Shown one piece after another: positions 1 to 6,054 of a stretch of DNA of 6,665 bases; positions within the stretch are counted from its first letter, which is position 1, and the number at the start of each line of letters is the position of its first letter. Source of the stretch: DATFYM01 sp035315065 (GTDB taxonomy: Bacteria > Acidobacteriota > Terriglobia > UBA7540); contig DATFYM010000178.1 of NCBI GenBank assembly GCA_035315065.1, positions 1 to 6,665 on the forward strand. The letters run 5' to 3'. The notes below the pieces were generated by a model that did no database searches, was not told where the DNA came from, and worked only from the letters and a program-made list of their open reading frames with translations. A program made the translations under genes and the position numbers.

Positions 1-1380
1 CTGGAAGCGATCGGCCGCACGCCGCTAATCAGGCTGAATCGCATGATCGGCAACAGCAAGGCGCAGGTCTGGGCGAAGTGCGATCAACTGAATCCCGGCG
101 GCAGCGTCAAGGATCGCATTGGCATCGCCATGGTGGAGGACGCCGAGCGCCGCGGCCTGTTGAAGCCCGGCGGCACTATCGTGGAAGGAACTTCCGGCAA
201 CACCGGCATGGGCCTGGCGCTGGTGGCGGTGATCAGGGGCTATAAAGCTATCTTCACTATGTCGGACAAGCAATCAAAAGAGAAGGCCGACGCCCTGAAG
301 GCGCTGGGCGCCGACGTGATCGTCTGTCCCACCGCCGTCCCGCCCGACGACCCGCGCAGCTATCATCAAGTCGCGGAAAAACTGACCCGCGATATTCCGG
401 GCGCCTGGCACCCCAATCAGTACCAAAATCCGGCTAACCCCGAGATTCACTATCGCACCACCGGCCCGGAAATCTGGGAAGACAGCGAGGGCCGCATCAC
501 CCACTTTGTGGCGGGCATGGGCACTGGCGGCACCGTCACCGGCATCGGGCGTTTCCTCAAGGAAAAGAATCCCAAGGTCAGGATCATCGGGGCCGACCCA
601 GCCGGCTCGATCCTGTACGACTTCTTCCATACTGGCAAAGTGGTGAAGGGTGAGACCTACAAGGTGGAGGGCATCGGCGAGGACTTCTTCCCTGCGGCGC
701 TCGATTTCAGCGTCATCGACGACGTGGTTCGCGTGACGGATAGGGACAGTTTCCTGTCGGCGCGCCGGTTGGCGCGCACGGAGGGCATCTGGGCGGGCGG
801 ATCGACGGGCACGGCCGTGGCGGCTGCGCTCGAGGTGCTGCCCTCACTCACCGAGAATGACTTCATGGTGGTTTTCATTCCCGATTCCGGCTCGCGCTAC
901 CTGAGCAAGGTCTACAACAATGAGTGGATGCGTGACAATCGCTACGTGGAAGCCGCCGTCCCGCTGACCGCGGCGGAGATCGTCGAGGCCAAGGCCAGAA
1001 TCAGCCAGCGGCGCGACTTGGTGACGACGGCGCCCTCCGACCCGGTGTCGGTCGCGCTAGAACGCATGCAGGCTCAGGACTTCTCGCAACTGCCAGTCTT
1101 CGAGCACGGCGCGCCGGTAGGTTCGCTCTATGAGGACGAAATCCTGGGGCTGGCGCTGGAGGGCAAGAACCTGGAAAAGCTGATCGTGCGCGAGGTCATG
1201 GGACCCGCTTTCCCGGTGGTGCAGCAGTCGACCACCATTGACCATATCACTGGCTGCATCACGCGCGATTGCCCTGCCGTTTTCGTGGAGTTAGGTAACA
1301 GCCATTATGAGATTCTGACCAAGTATGATCTGCTGCAGGCGATCTCGCGGCTGGTGGAGCGGGGAAGAACCCTGTCATAG
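1..1380 (+). CDS. cbs: Cystathionine beta-synthase (PLP enzyme with CBS-domain pair), 5' end outside window
   Basis: Cytoplasmic PLP enzyme of the cysteine synthase/cystathionine beta-synthase family, which condenses serine (or O-acetylserine) with homocysteine in transsulfuration. The frame is open from base 1, so only the first residues are missing; 459 residues are visible. In order there are the LEAIGRTPLIRL entry motif, the PLP lysine in GGSVKDR (Lys37 of the visible part), the substrate loop GTSGNTG (63-69), the PLP-phosphate loop GTGGT (174-178) and the late AGGSTGT motif. A linker and two CBS modules follow (about 340-395 and 396-455), typical of full-length CBS rather than plain CysK. 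The ATG at base 43 is internal to the fold and is not the start. The final codons (bases 1332-1369) are duplicated just after the stop. CBS versus O-acetylserine-dependent synthase specificity cannot be settled from sequence alone. Confidence 0.93.
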   Translation: MEAIGRTPLIRLNRMIGNSKAQVWAKCDQLNPGGSVKDRIGIAMVEDAERRGLLKPGGTIVEGTSGNTGMGLALVAVIRGYKAIFTMSDKQSKEKADALKALGADVIVCPTAVPPDDPRSYHQVAEKLTRDIPGAWHPNQYQNPANPEIHYRTTGPEIWEDSEGRITHFVAGMGTGGTVTGIGRFLKEKNPKVRIIGADPAGSILYDFFHTGKVVKGETYKVEGIGEDFFPAALDFSVIDDVVRVTDRDSFLSARRLARTEGIWAGGSTGTAVAAALEVLPSLTENDFMVVFIPDSGSRYLSKVYNNEWMRDNRYVEAAVPLTAAEIVEAKARISQRRDLVTTAPSDPVSVALERMQAQDFSQLPVFEHGAPVGSLYEDEILGLALEGKNLEKLIVREVMGPAFPVVQQSTTIDHITGCITRDCPAVFVELGNSHYEILTKYDLLQAISRLVERGRTLS

Positions 1381-1444
1381 CCCGTCCGGCAGCCTCGATT
1401 GAAGGCGCTGCAGGCGATCTCGCGGCTGGTGGAGCGGGGAAGAA
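1332..1444 (+). repeat. 38-bp perfect direct repeat of the cbs 3' end
   Basis: Bases 1332-1369, inside the last cbs codons, recur exactly at 1407-1444. The offset is 75 bp, so copy two is in the same reading frame beyond the TAG stop at 1378-1380. Read past the stop, it again encodes LQAISRLVERGR. The 37 bases between the copies are unrelated to what follows copy two, where the GGGAATA word repeat begins at once. This looks like a tandem duplication whose second half was overwritten or interrupted by the repeat element. Confidence 0.93.
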
Positions 1445-1451
1445 GGGAATG

Positions 1452-1508
1452 GGGAATAGGGAATAGGGAATAGGGAGAGAGACCGGTGGGTAGGGTTCCC
1501 TACTCCCT
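1452..1508. repeat. GGGAATA tandem repeat with inverted partner
   Basis: Three heptamers GGGAATA run from 1452 to 1472. A reversed counterpart, TTCCCTACTCCCT (1496-1508), pairs with 1458-1470 at 12 of 13 positions, giving a hairpin with a 25-nt loop. It fills the gap between cbs and the Mrp gene and ends 14 bp before the Mrp Shine-Dalgarno sequence. It could act as a weak terminator or mRNA-stabilising hairpin, but no U-tract follows. Confidence 0.75.
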
Positions 1509-1532
1509 GGTTCCCGATTGCCGGAGTTAATC

Positions 1533-2618
1533 ATGGAAATGCACATTCACCCGCAGGACGTTCTTGACGCCCTGCGCAAGATTCGGGATCTTAGCTCGCA
1601 GCGCGATATTGTTTCGCTGGCATATGTGAAGGATATTGAGGTCACCGGCGAAGGTCGCGTCTCATTCGCCTTGCAATTGCCGAACCCGTCGAACCCTGCG
1701 AGCCAACAACTGATCCAGGCGGCTCACGATGCCGTGCGGGCGCTGGGCGTCGCCAACGTCCAGATCCAGCTCATGGCGGCGTCATCCACCCGGTTAACGG
1801 GCCCAACGGGGACCGTGGGTGCGCAGGCCAACCTGATCCCGCAGGTGAAGCACACCATCGCCGTGGCCAGCGGCAAGGGCGGCGTGGGCAAGTCCACGGT
1901 GGCGGCGAACCTGGCCATCGCGCTGATGCGCGCCGGCAACCAGGTCGGCCTCATGGATACCGACGTCTATGGCCCCAGCGTGCCCATCCTGATGGGTGGA
2001 AGCAACGAGCCGCACGTGGTGGAGGGCAAGATCGAGCCGCCGGTGGAATACGGCGTCAAGATCATTTCCATGGCCTATTTCCTGCCTAAGGATGAGGCGG
2101 TGATCTGGCGCGGACCAATGCTGCACAAGACCATCCAGCAGTTTCTCGGCGAAGTCCGCTGGGGCCAACTCGATTATCTGGTGATCGACCTGCCGCCCGG
2201 CACCGGCGACATACAGTTGAGCCTTTCGCAGACCATCCCGCTCAGTGGCGCGGTGATTGTTTCCACGCCACAGGACCTGGCGCTGACTGTCGCCTCCAAG
2301 GCCATCGCCATGTTCCGGAAGCTGCACGTGCCGATCCTGGGCGTGATCGAGAACATGAGCACCTACATCTGCCCGCAGTGCGGCCACCAGGAGAGCATCT
2401 TTGGACACGGCGGTGCGCGCGCGGCTGCCGCCAAGATGGGCTTCGCGTTCCTGGGCGAGATTCCTCTCGATACCCGCATCCGCGCCCAGAGCGACGCCGG
2501 CAAGCCGGTGGCTCTCGACGATACGACGCCCTACGGGAAGCCGTTTGCCGAGATCGCGGCAGCGCTGGAGGCCGAGGTTGCGGCAATCCACGCGGAGGAG
2601 AAGATCGAGATTGAATGA
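1533..2618 (+). CDS. apbC: Mrp/ApbC (NBP35-type) iron-sulfur carrier P-loop ATPase
   Basis: Cytoplasmic P-loop ATPase that binds a bridging [4Fe-4S] cluster and passes it to apoproteins. The predicted protein is 361 residues, normal for the family. An N-terminal MIP18/DUF59 domain (about 5-80) is followed by the deviant Walker A motif SGKGGVGKS (113-121), a DVYGPS switch motif, Walker B DYLVIDLPPGTGD (214-226) and the cluster-binding CPQC (Cys280 and Cys283) before GHGGA. The DUF59 part lacks the cysteine found in many members (QLPNPSNPA replaces the usual TTPACP-like stretch). I chose ATG 1533 because GGAG lies at 1523-1526; a TTG at 1518 would start before that site. It is followed 305 bp later by a DUF971 gene, the third domain of plant HCF101, which supports an Fe-S role. 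The family name is secure; the client proteins are unknown. Confidence 0.94.
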   Translation: MEMHIHPQDVLDALRKIRDLSSQRDIVSLAYVKDIEVTGEGRVSFALQLPNPSNPASQQLIQAAHDAVRALGVANVQIQLMAASSTRLTGPTGTVGAQANLIPQVKHTIAVASGKGGVGKSTVAANLAIALMRAGNQVGLMDTDVYGPSVPILMGGSNEPHVVEGKIEPPVEYGVKIISMAYFLPKDEAVIWRGPMLHKTIQQFLGEVRWGQLDYLVIDLPPGTGDIQLSLSQTIPLSGAVIVSTPQDLALTVASKAIAMFRKLHVPILGVIENMSTYICPQCGHQESIFGHGGARAAAAKMGFAFLGEIPLDTRIRAQSDAGKPVALDDTTPYGKPFAEIAAALEAEVAAIHAEEKIEIE

Positions 2619-2662
2619 GGAGGTCGCCAGCAGTCAGGGTTTGATGCGCTTTGCATAATAGG

Positions 2663-2818
2663 GTGACAAGTGGACCCCCTCACCCGGTCCCGCTAAGCGG
2701 GACTGGTCCCGCTAAGCGGGACCACCCTCTCCCCCAAGGGGGCGAGGGTACGAATTCAACCTTTTTCTCCCCTCGCCCCTCTTGGGGGAGAGGGGCCGGG
2801 GGTGAGGGGCCCGGTCAC
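2663..2818. repeat. Long intergenic palindrome of CCCTCTCCCCC type
   Basis: A large imperfect inverted repeat. CCCTCTCCCCCAAG (2725-2738) pairs perfectly with 2781-2794, and the stem extends inward (GGGGCGAGGG with CCCTCGCCCC) past one bulge. Further out, CCCCTCACCC (2676-2685) pairs with 2800-2809, and GTGAC (2663-2667) with GTCAC (2814-2818). The loop is AT-richer (about 2749-2770). The left arm is interrupted by a palindromic tandem repeat that the right arm lacks. It may stop transcription or stabilise RNA between the Mrp and DUF971 genes. Confidence 0.9.
2686..2724. repeat. Two tandem 19-bp units, each a near-perfect palindrome
   Basis: GGTCCCGCTAAGCGGGAC occurs at 2686-2703 and again at 2705-2722. 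Each copy is GTCCCGCT-A-AGCGGGAC, 8-bp arms around one base. With its flanks the second copy reaches 10-bp arms (TGGTCCCGCT / AGCGGGACCA, 2704-2724). Both sit inside the left arm of the larger palindrome, between its CCCCTCACCC and CCCTCTCCCCC blocks, so they look like a later insertion or expansion. Confidence 0.92.
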
Positions 2819-2838
2819 TCAACTCCGCAAAGCTCATT

Positions 2839-2912
2839 AGCCGTCAGCGAGCGGCAGCAGGCTGGCGACTTCATTTTGTTTGCTGATTGCTGACGGCTGA
2901 ATGCTGATAGCT
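2839..2912. repeat. Inverted repeat AGCCGTCAGC / GCTGACGGCT
   Basis: The perfect 10-bp arms lie at 2839-2848 and 2889-2898. Outer flanks extend the similarity (AGCTCATT on the left; GAATGCTGATAGCT on the right, ending near 2912). The element ends 11 bp before the DUF971 start codon and so occupies the place where its ribosome binding site should be. Words such as GCTGATTGCTGACGGCTGA repeat within the right arm. Confidence 0.78.
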
Positions 2913-2923
2913 TGCAACTGGCG

Positions 2924-3283
2924 ATGCATGTGACACCCCAAAAGATTAAACTCGCAGCCGGCAATAACACGCTGAGCGTTCAGTGGTCGGACGGCCACCT
3001 GAGTGTCTATCCGTACCGCTACCTGCGCGACAAGTGTCCGTGTGCCACGTGTCACGATATGCTGCATAAGCCCGCCGGGCCCGCCAGGCCGCAGGTGATT
3101 AGTCCGTTGCCCATGCTGGGCCAGAAAGCGCTGCGACCAGACCGTGCAGAACTGGTGGGCCGCTACGCCCTGCAAATCTACTGGAACGACGCGCATTCGG
3201 CGGGGATTTACAGCTTCGAATATCTTCGCGAACTGTGCCCGTGCCTTGAATGTGATCAGAGGCGGGCCAGCACACCGACGTAG
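2924..3283 (+). CDS. DUF971 (gamma-butyrobetaine hydroxylase N-terminal-like) domain protein
   Basis: Small cytoplasmic protein of 119 residues made of one DUF971 domain, the fold also found at the N-terminus of gamma-butyrobetaine hydroxylase and at the C-terminus of plant HCF101. Recognisable segments are WSDGHLSVYPYRYLRDKCPCATC near the start and ALQIYWNDAHSAGIYSFEYLRELCPCLEC at the end. It carries two matching cysteine clusters, CPCxxC at 38-43 and 105-110, that could bind a metal or an Fe-S cluster. It follows the Mrp gene on the same strand, so a role in Fe-S transfer is a fair inference, though its biochemistry is not established. The start is weakly supported: neither ATG 2924 nor the in-frame TTG 2912 has a Shine-Dalgarno sequence, because a repeat element abuts it. 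Confidence 0.88.
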   Translation: MHVTPQKIKLAAGNNTLSVQWSDGHLSVYPYRYLRDKCPCATCHDMLHKPAGPARPQVISPLPMLGQKALRPDRAELVGRYALQIYWNDAHSAGIYSFEYLRELCPCLECDQRRASTPT

Positions 3284-3298
3284 CGGGCAGGATTAGGA

Positions 3299-3315
3299 GC
3301 TAGCTAGCTAGCTAG
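3299..3315. repeat. GCTA microsatellite (four CTAG in a row)
   Basis: The run GCTAGCTAGCTAGCTAG gives four successive self-complementary CTAG tetramers just after the DUF971 stop codon. A purine-rich GGAGG follows, but no start codon at a useful distance. Confidence 0.85.
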
Positions 3316-3334
3316 GAGGATGTGAAGATTAAAT

Positions 3335-3424
3335 ACAGAGGCACAGAGACGCAGAGAAGAGATAGAGAAGGGCATGAAAATGTTGTTTGTTTGCCGACGT
3401 TCCCATTTTTCTCTGTGCCTCTGT
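3335..3424. repeat. Inverted repeat ACAGAGGCACAGAGA
   Basis: Perfect 15-bp arms at 3335-3349 and 3410-3424 are separated by 60 bases. The same words (CAGAG, CTCTGTG) continue on both sides, as in GCAGAGAAGAGATAGAG and CTCTGTGTCTCTGTG. I have seen this word type in intergenic DNA of various environmental bacteria, but cannot verify that here. It occupies most of the 219-bp gap between the DUF971 and YVTN genes. The remainder probably holds the promoter of the next gene, but I see no clear -35/-10 pair. Confidence 0.87.
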
Positions 3425-3502
3425 GTCTCTGTGTTGGAAGCTGCTCCCCAATTACTTCACACGATCCCAGGCCCTAGCCGCAGTTAGAGAAGGAGGAACC
3501 TG

Positions 3503-4522
3503 ATGATCCGCATCGCTGCTGGACTCACGTTCATTGCAACTGCTGGAATAATTCTGTCCGTGCTGTTGGCGGCCGAACCGCCGGCGAGCACCAGTCATGG
3601 CCTGTTGCTGGTCGCCAACAAAGGCGAGCAGACTCTCGGGATCGTCGATCCGGTTTCCGGCCGTGAGATCGCGACCGTGCCGGAGAGCGGATTCACGGGT
3701 CATGAGGTTGCGGCCTCGCCCGACGGCCGCTTTGCCTGGGTTCCGATCTACGGCAACTCCGGCGTTGGCTCACCCGGCACGGACGGCCAGACGCTGGACG
3801 TGATCGATCTCGCGTCACGGAAACGGGTCCAAACCATCGATTTTCCCAAGCCCTTGCGGCCCCACTGTCCCGTGTTCGGCCCCGACGGACGGCTCTACGT
3901 CTCGACGGAGTTGGACAATTCGATCACCGTGATCGACCCCAACGCGCGGAAGATTGTGGACTCCATCCCTACCGACCAGCCGGAGTCGCACATGCTGGCC
4001 ATCACCCGCGACGGCAAGCGTGTTTACACCTCCAACGTCCACGCCGGTACGGTGAGCGTGATTGACCTTCCGGCGAAAAAGGTGATCGCGGTACTCCCGA
4101 TTTCCAAGGAGGCGCAGCGCATCGCCCTCTCGCCCGACGACCGTTGGGTGTTCACGGCCGATCAGACCTCGCCCCGTCTGGCGGTGATCGACACCGCCAC
4201 CAACACCGTCAAGAGCTGGATCGACCTGCCCGGCATCGCCTACGGAACGCACGCCACGCCCGACGGGCGCTGGCTGATTCTCGCCCTGATTCGCATCAAC
4301 AAGGTCGGCGTGGTGGATCTGCAATCGATGAAGTTGGCGCGGACCATCGACGTGCCCGCGGCGCCGCAGGAAGTGCTGGTCCGGCCCGACGGCCAGGTGG
4401 CCTATATTTCCTGCGACGTGAGTCGTAAAATTGCGGAATTAGACCTCAGCACGTGGAAGATCTCCAGGCTGATCGATGTCGGCAAAGGCGCCGACGGCCT
4501 GGCGTGGGCCGAGAAGAATTGA
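3503..4522 (+). CDS. Secreted YVTN-family beta-propeller protein
   Basis: Predicted exported protein of 339 residues that folds as a beta-propeller; its ligand is unknown. Residues 1-24 form a signal peptide (MIR, then a hydrophobic stretch ending LLAA before EPPAS). The body repeats units of about 42 residues of the form xVIDxxxxKvxxxI ... xPDGRxxY. Six DG-type turns are visible (SPDGR, GPDGR, TRDGK, SPDDR, TPDGR, RPDGQ), suggesting a seven-bladed ring closed by N- and C-terminal strands. No catalytic residues, lipobox or membrane anchor are seen. The start is well supported: AAGGAGG lies just upstream (3490-3496). The stop codon falls inside the left arm of the next inverted repeat. Such propellers often serve as binding or scaffold proteins in the periplasm; a specific role is not inferable. 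Confidence 0.9.
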   Translation: MIRIAAGLTFIATAGIILSVLLAAEPPASTSHGLLLVANKGEQTLGIVDPVSGREIATVPESGFTGHEVAASPDGRFAWVPIYGNSGVGSPGTDGQTLDVIDLASRKRVQTIDFPKPLRPHCPVFGPDGRLYVSTELDNSITVIDPNARKIVDSIPTDQPESHMLAITRDGKRVYTSNVHAGTVSVIDLPAKKVIAVLPISKEAQRIALSPDDRWVFTADQTSPRLAVIDTATNTVKSWIDLPGIAYGTHATPDGRWLILALIRINKVGVVDLQSMKLARTIDVPAAPQEVLVRPDGQVAYISCDVSRKIAELDLSTWKISRLIDVGKGADGLAWAEKN

Positions 4523-4601
4523 GTGATTGGGTGATTGAGCGATTGAACCAACGACTCAATTCTTGCAATCGCCCAATGACTCAATCACCCGATCACTCAA
4601 T
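4518..4601. repeat. 22-bp inverted repeat of GATTGAGTGATTGG words, overlapping the YVTN stop codon
   Basis: The arms at 4518-4539 and 4580-4601 match at 21 of 22 positions, and the single difference is a G-U pair in RNA, so the stem is fully paired. A second stem, GCGATTG (4539-4545) with CAATCGC (4566-4572), continues inside. The left arm contains the TGA of the upstream gene. The right arm ends 8 bp before the GGAGG of the next gene. It is a candidate 3'-end or attenuating hairpin, but without a U-tract. Confidence 0.92.
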
Positions 4602-4619
4602 GACTAGACGGAGGTTGCC

Positions 4620-5273
4620 ATGAAACTGCTCAATTTGGATTTCACTCGTATCGCTCACGACACGTTCCGCATCGCGGGCTCGAAGGTGATCTATACCGAC
4701 CCTTTCAAGGTGACGAAGACCGACGATGCCGACATCGTTCTTCTGAGCCATGAGCACTTTGATCACCTCAGCCTCGACGACTTGAAGAAGGTCTGCTTTC
4801 CCGGAACGTCGATCCTGGCGAGTCCGCTGTGCAAGGACGAATTAACCAAGGGTCTGAAGGGAGTCCACATCAAGGAATTGCATTACATCGACCCCAACGG
4901 CAAGCACGCCGTAGGCAAGGTGGAGGTAGAAGCCGTGCCGGCCTACAACGTGAATAAGTTCCGCGAGCCGGGTCACCCCTTTCATCCCAAGGGTGAGAAG
5001 GGGCTCGGCTTTGTGATCAAGATGGACGGCACCACGGTCTACTACGCCGGCGACACCGACTTCATTCCCGAAATGAAGTCGATCCAGTGCGACATCGCGC
5101 TGCTGCCCGTTTCGGGCACCTACGTGATGACCGCCGAAGAGGCGGCGCAAGCGGCGGCGGCGATCAATCCCAAGATCGCCGTGCCCATGCACTACGGCGC
5201 TATCGTGGGCAGCGACGCCGACGCGAAGAAGTTCAAATCGCTGGTGAAGAACTGCCAGGTGGAAATCGTCTGA
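4620..5273 (+). CDS. UPF0173-type metallo-beta-lactamase-fold metal-dependent hydrolase
   Basis: Cytoplasmic hydrolase of 217 residues with the metallo-beta-lactamase fold, in the UPF0173/YtkL-like group; the substrate is unknown. The metal-binding motif HxHxDH is intact as HEHFDH (His44, His46, Asp48, His49). Further motifs are GHPFHPKGEKGLGFV, GDTDF (144-148, bridging Asp) and a late metal ligand in PMHYG (His191). The length is normal for a stand-alone domain and there is no signal peptide. ATG 4620 follows GGAGG at 4610-4614. It is preceded by a strong stem-loop, which argues for separate expression from the propeller gene, and it faces the minus-strand intron region downstream. Confidence 0.92.
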   Translation: MKLLNLDFTRIAHDTFRIAGSKVIYTDPFKVTKTDDADIVLLSHEHFDHLSLDDLKKVCFPGTSILASPLCKDELTKGLKGVHIKELHYIDPNGKHAVGKVEVEAVPAYNVNKFREPGHPFHPKGEKGLGFVIKMDGTTVYYAGDTDFIPEMKSIQCDIALLPVSGTYVMTAEEAAQAAAAINPKIAVPMHYGAIVGSDADAKKFKSLVKNCQVEIV

Positions 5274-5279
5274 GGAATT

Positions 5280-5330
5280 GAAAGTCGAAGAGAAGCGATC
5301 TGGACTTTCGACTTTGACTCTTCGACTTTC
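5280..5330. repeat. Inverted repeat GAAAGTCGAAGAG downstream of the hydrolase gene
   Basis: Perfect 13-bp arms at 5280-5292 and 5318-5330 flank a 25-nt loop that itself repeats ACTTTCGACTTT. It starts 7 bp after the hydrolase stop codon and could mark the end of the transcript. There is no clean T-tract, so a classical terminator is not assured. Between here and 5391 I see only a short hairpin, TGGCA-GTA-TGCCA, near 5371-5383. Confidence 0.88.
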
Positions 5331-5391
5331 GACTCCCTTTGGGACCCGCACTCCAGACCTACCCGAAGTATGGCAGTATGCCAATCTGACG

Positions 5392-5433
5392 ATAGGGGGA
5401 GGGAGAGTGGGATAAGCCACTCCCCCTCCCTCC
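5392..5433 (-). ncRNA. Domain VI of the outer group II intron
   Basis: Immediately 3' of domain V, GGGAGGGGGAGUGG pairs with CCACUCUCCCUCCC around a CUUAUC loop, giving a nearly uninterrupted stem. The intron would end ...CCCCCUAU at 5392, matching the AY rule. At 7-8 nt from that end, where the bulged branch-point A should be, there is only C. Confidence 0.65.
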
Positions 5434-5466
5434 GAACCGGACAGGCGGGTCTCCCGCATCCGGCTC
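5434..5466 (-). ncRNA. Domain V of the outer group II intron
   Basis: This 33-nt hairpin reads GAGCCGGAU...GUCCGGUUC on the minus strand. It shows the AGC catalytic triad at positions 2-4, the conserved G-U wobble opposite G3, a 9-bp lower helix, a two-base CU bulge and a GC upper helix closed by a short AGA loop. This is the most diagnostic element of group II introns. Confidence 0.88.
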
Positions 5467-5744
5467 TCCAGTCGGTGGTCTTACCTCGGAGAGGAGTGAT
5501 GACGGCCCGCCCGACGCTCAGGAGGAGGCATCGAGGGGTCGGCCAGAGGGCGCATCCTCCGAAGAGGATCATCACCATGAGAAACCAACCCGTCCAGAGT
5601 ACTCGGCTCCGTCGACGGCGAGTCGAGTCCGCGTCCGACTGAGCCCGAAGGCATTGGGTCGCGGGGATAGGCTCTGCCCCGGGTAATTCCTCATCCACCT
5701 TCCTGCGTCCCTTGGCTCCAGGCCCATTACGGCCCTTCTTCGCT
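5467..5744 (-). other. Outer-intron segment between the inner intron and domain V
   Basis: These 278 bases have no start codon context or known domain. The frame beginning at the inner intron's 3' border reads AKKGRNGPGAKGRRKVDEE, resembling the pre-reverse-transcriptase stretch of some group II intron ORFs. After that the similarity ends, and a hydrophobic, probably meaningless, stretch follows. A UUCG-capped hairpin, ATCCTC-TTCG-GAGGAT, lies at 5554-5569. I read it as domain IV left after ORF loss. Confidence 0.45.
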
Positions 5745-5792
5745 GTCGGGTCGGAGGAGGCGCGCTTGCGCGCTGGCCTCCGTCCGCCGCTC
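5745..5792 (-). ncRNA. Domain VI of the inner group II intron
   Basis: CGGAGG pairs with CCUCCG, and GCGCG with CGCGC around CAAG. Just outside the CGGAGG helix, an A (base 5751) faces another A and is flanked by G-C pairs. It lies seven nucleotides from the proposed 3' end, the usual place of the branch point. Confidence 0.65.
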
Positions 5793-5825
5793 AAACTGCA
5801 CGGACGGTTTTCCCGTATGCAGCTT
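5793..5825 (-). ncRNA. Domain V of the inner group II intron
   Basis: This 33-nt hairpin reads AAGCUGCAU...GUGCAGUUU on the minus strand. It shows the AGC triad, the G3-U wobble, a 9-bp lower helix, a two-base CC bulge, an ACGG/CCGU upper helix and a GAAAA loop. The lower helix differs from the outer copy by paired changes, so the two are distinct functional-looking domains rather than a recent duplication. Confidence 0.85.
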
Positions 5826-6054
5826 TCACGAAGACACCTTCCTTCGGAGACGCGAGCAAGGGGCAGCACCCGAGTGGTCCCCTCATCGCGCCTGTCAGGT
5901 TGATCCGGGCCACCAGTATCCTCGGACGATGATGTACGGGTTTTTCGCTAAGCGAACTGATCCACCTCATCGCCCTTACTCATCTGGCTGCCCTTCTCAT
6001 CCCTCCGGCCTTCGCCCGCCGTCTTCCCCGACCCACTCCGGTCGCCGATCGCTC

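Noticed and set aside
1518..1532. TTG start for the Mrp gene
   Set aside because: The GGAG at 1523-1526 lies after it and is correctly spaced for ATG 1533.
1259..1546. Minus-strand frame with repeated FFPAPPAARSPAA
   Set aside because: The protein repeat is simply the antisense of the duplicated cbs end; there is no start signal.
2686..2724. Possible CRISPR-like repeats
   Set aside because: The units are 19 bp, directly tandem, palindromic and without spacers.
2651..2893. Plus-strand frame across the gap after the Mrp gene
   Set aside because: It is a translation of the palindromes (SGTGPAKRDHPLPQGGEG); sequence of this kind is a common false gene call.
5192..5869. Open minus-strand frame of 225 codons with a hydrophobic stretch
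   Set aside because: It runs through both domain V hairpins and into the antisense of the hydrolase gene, and has no recognisable domain; the openness reflects GC-rich RNA sequence.
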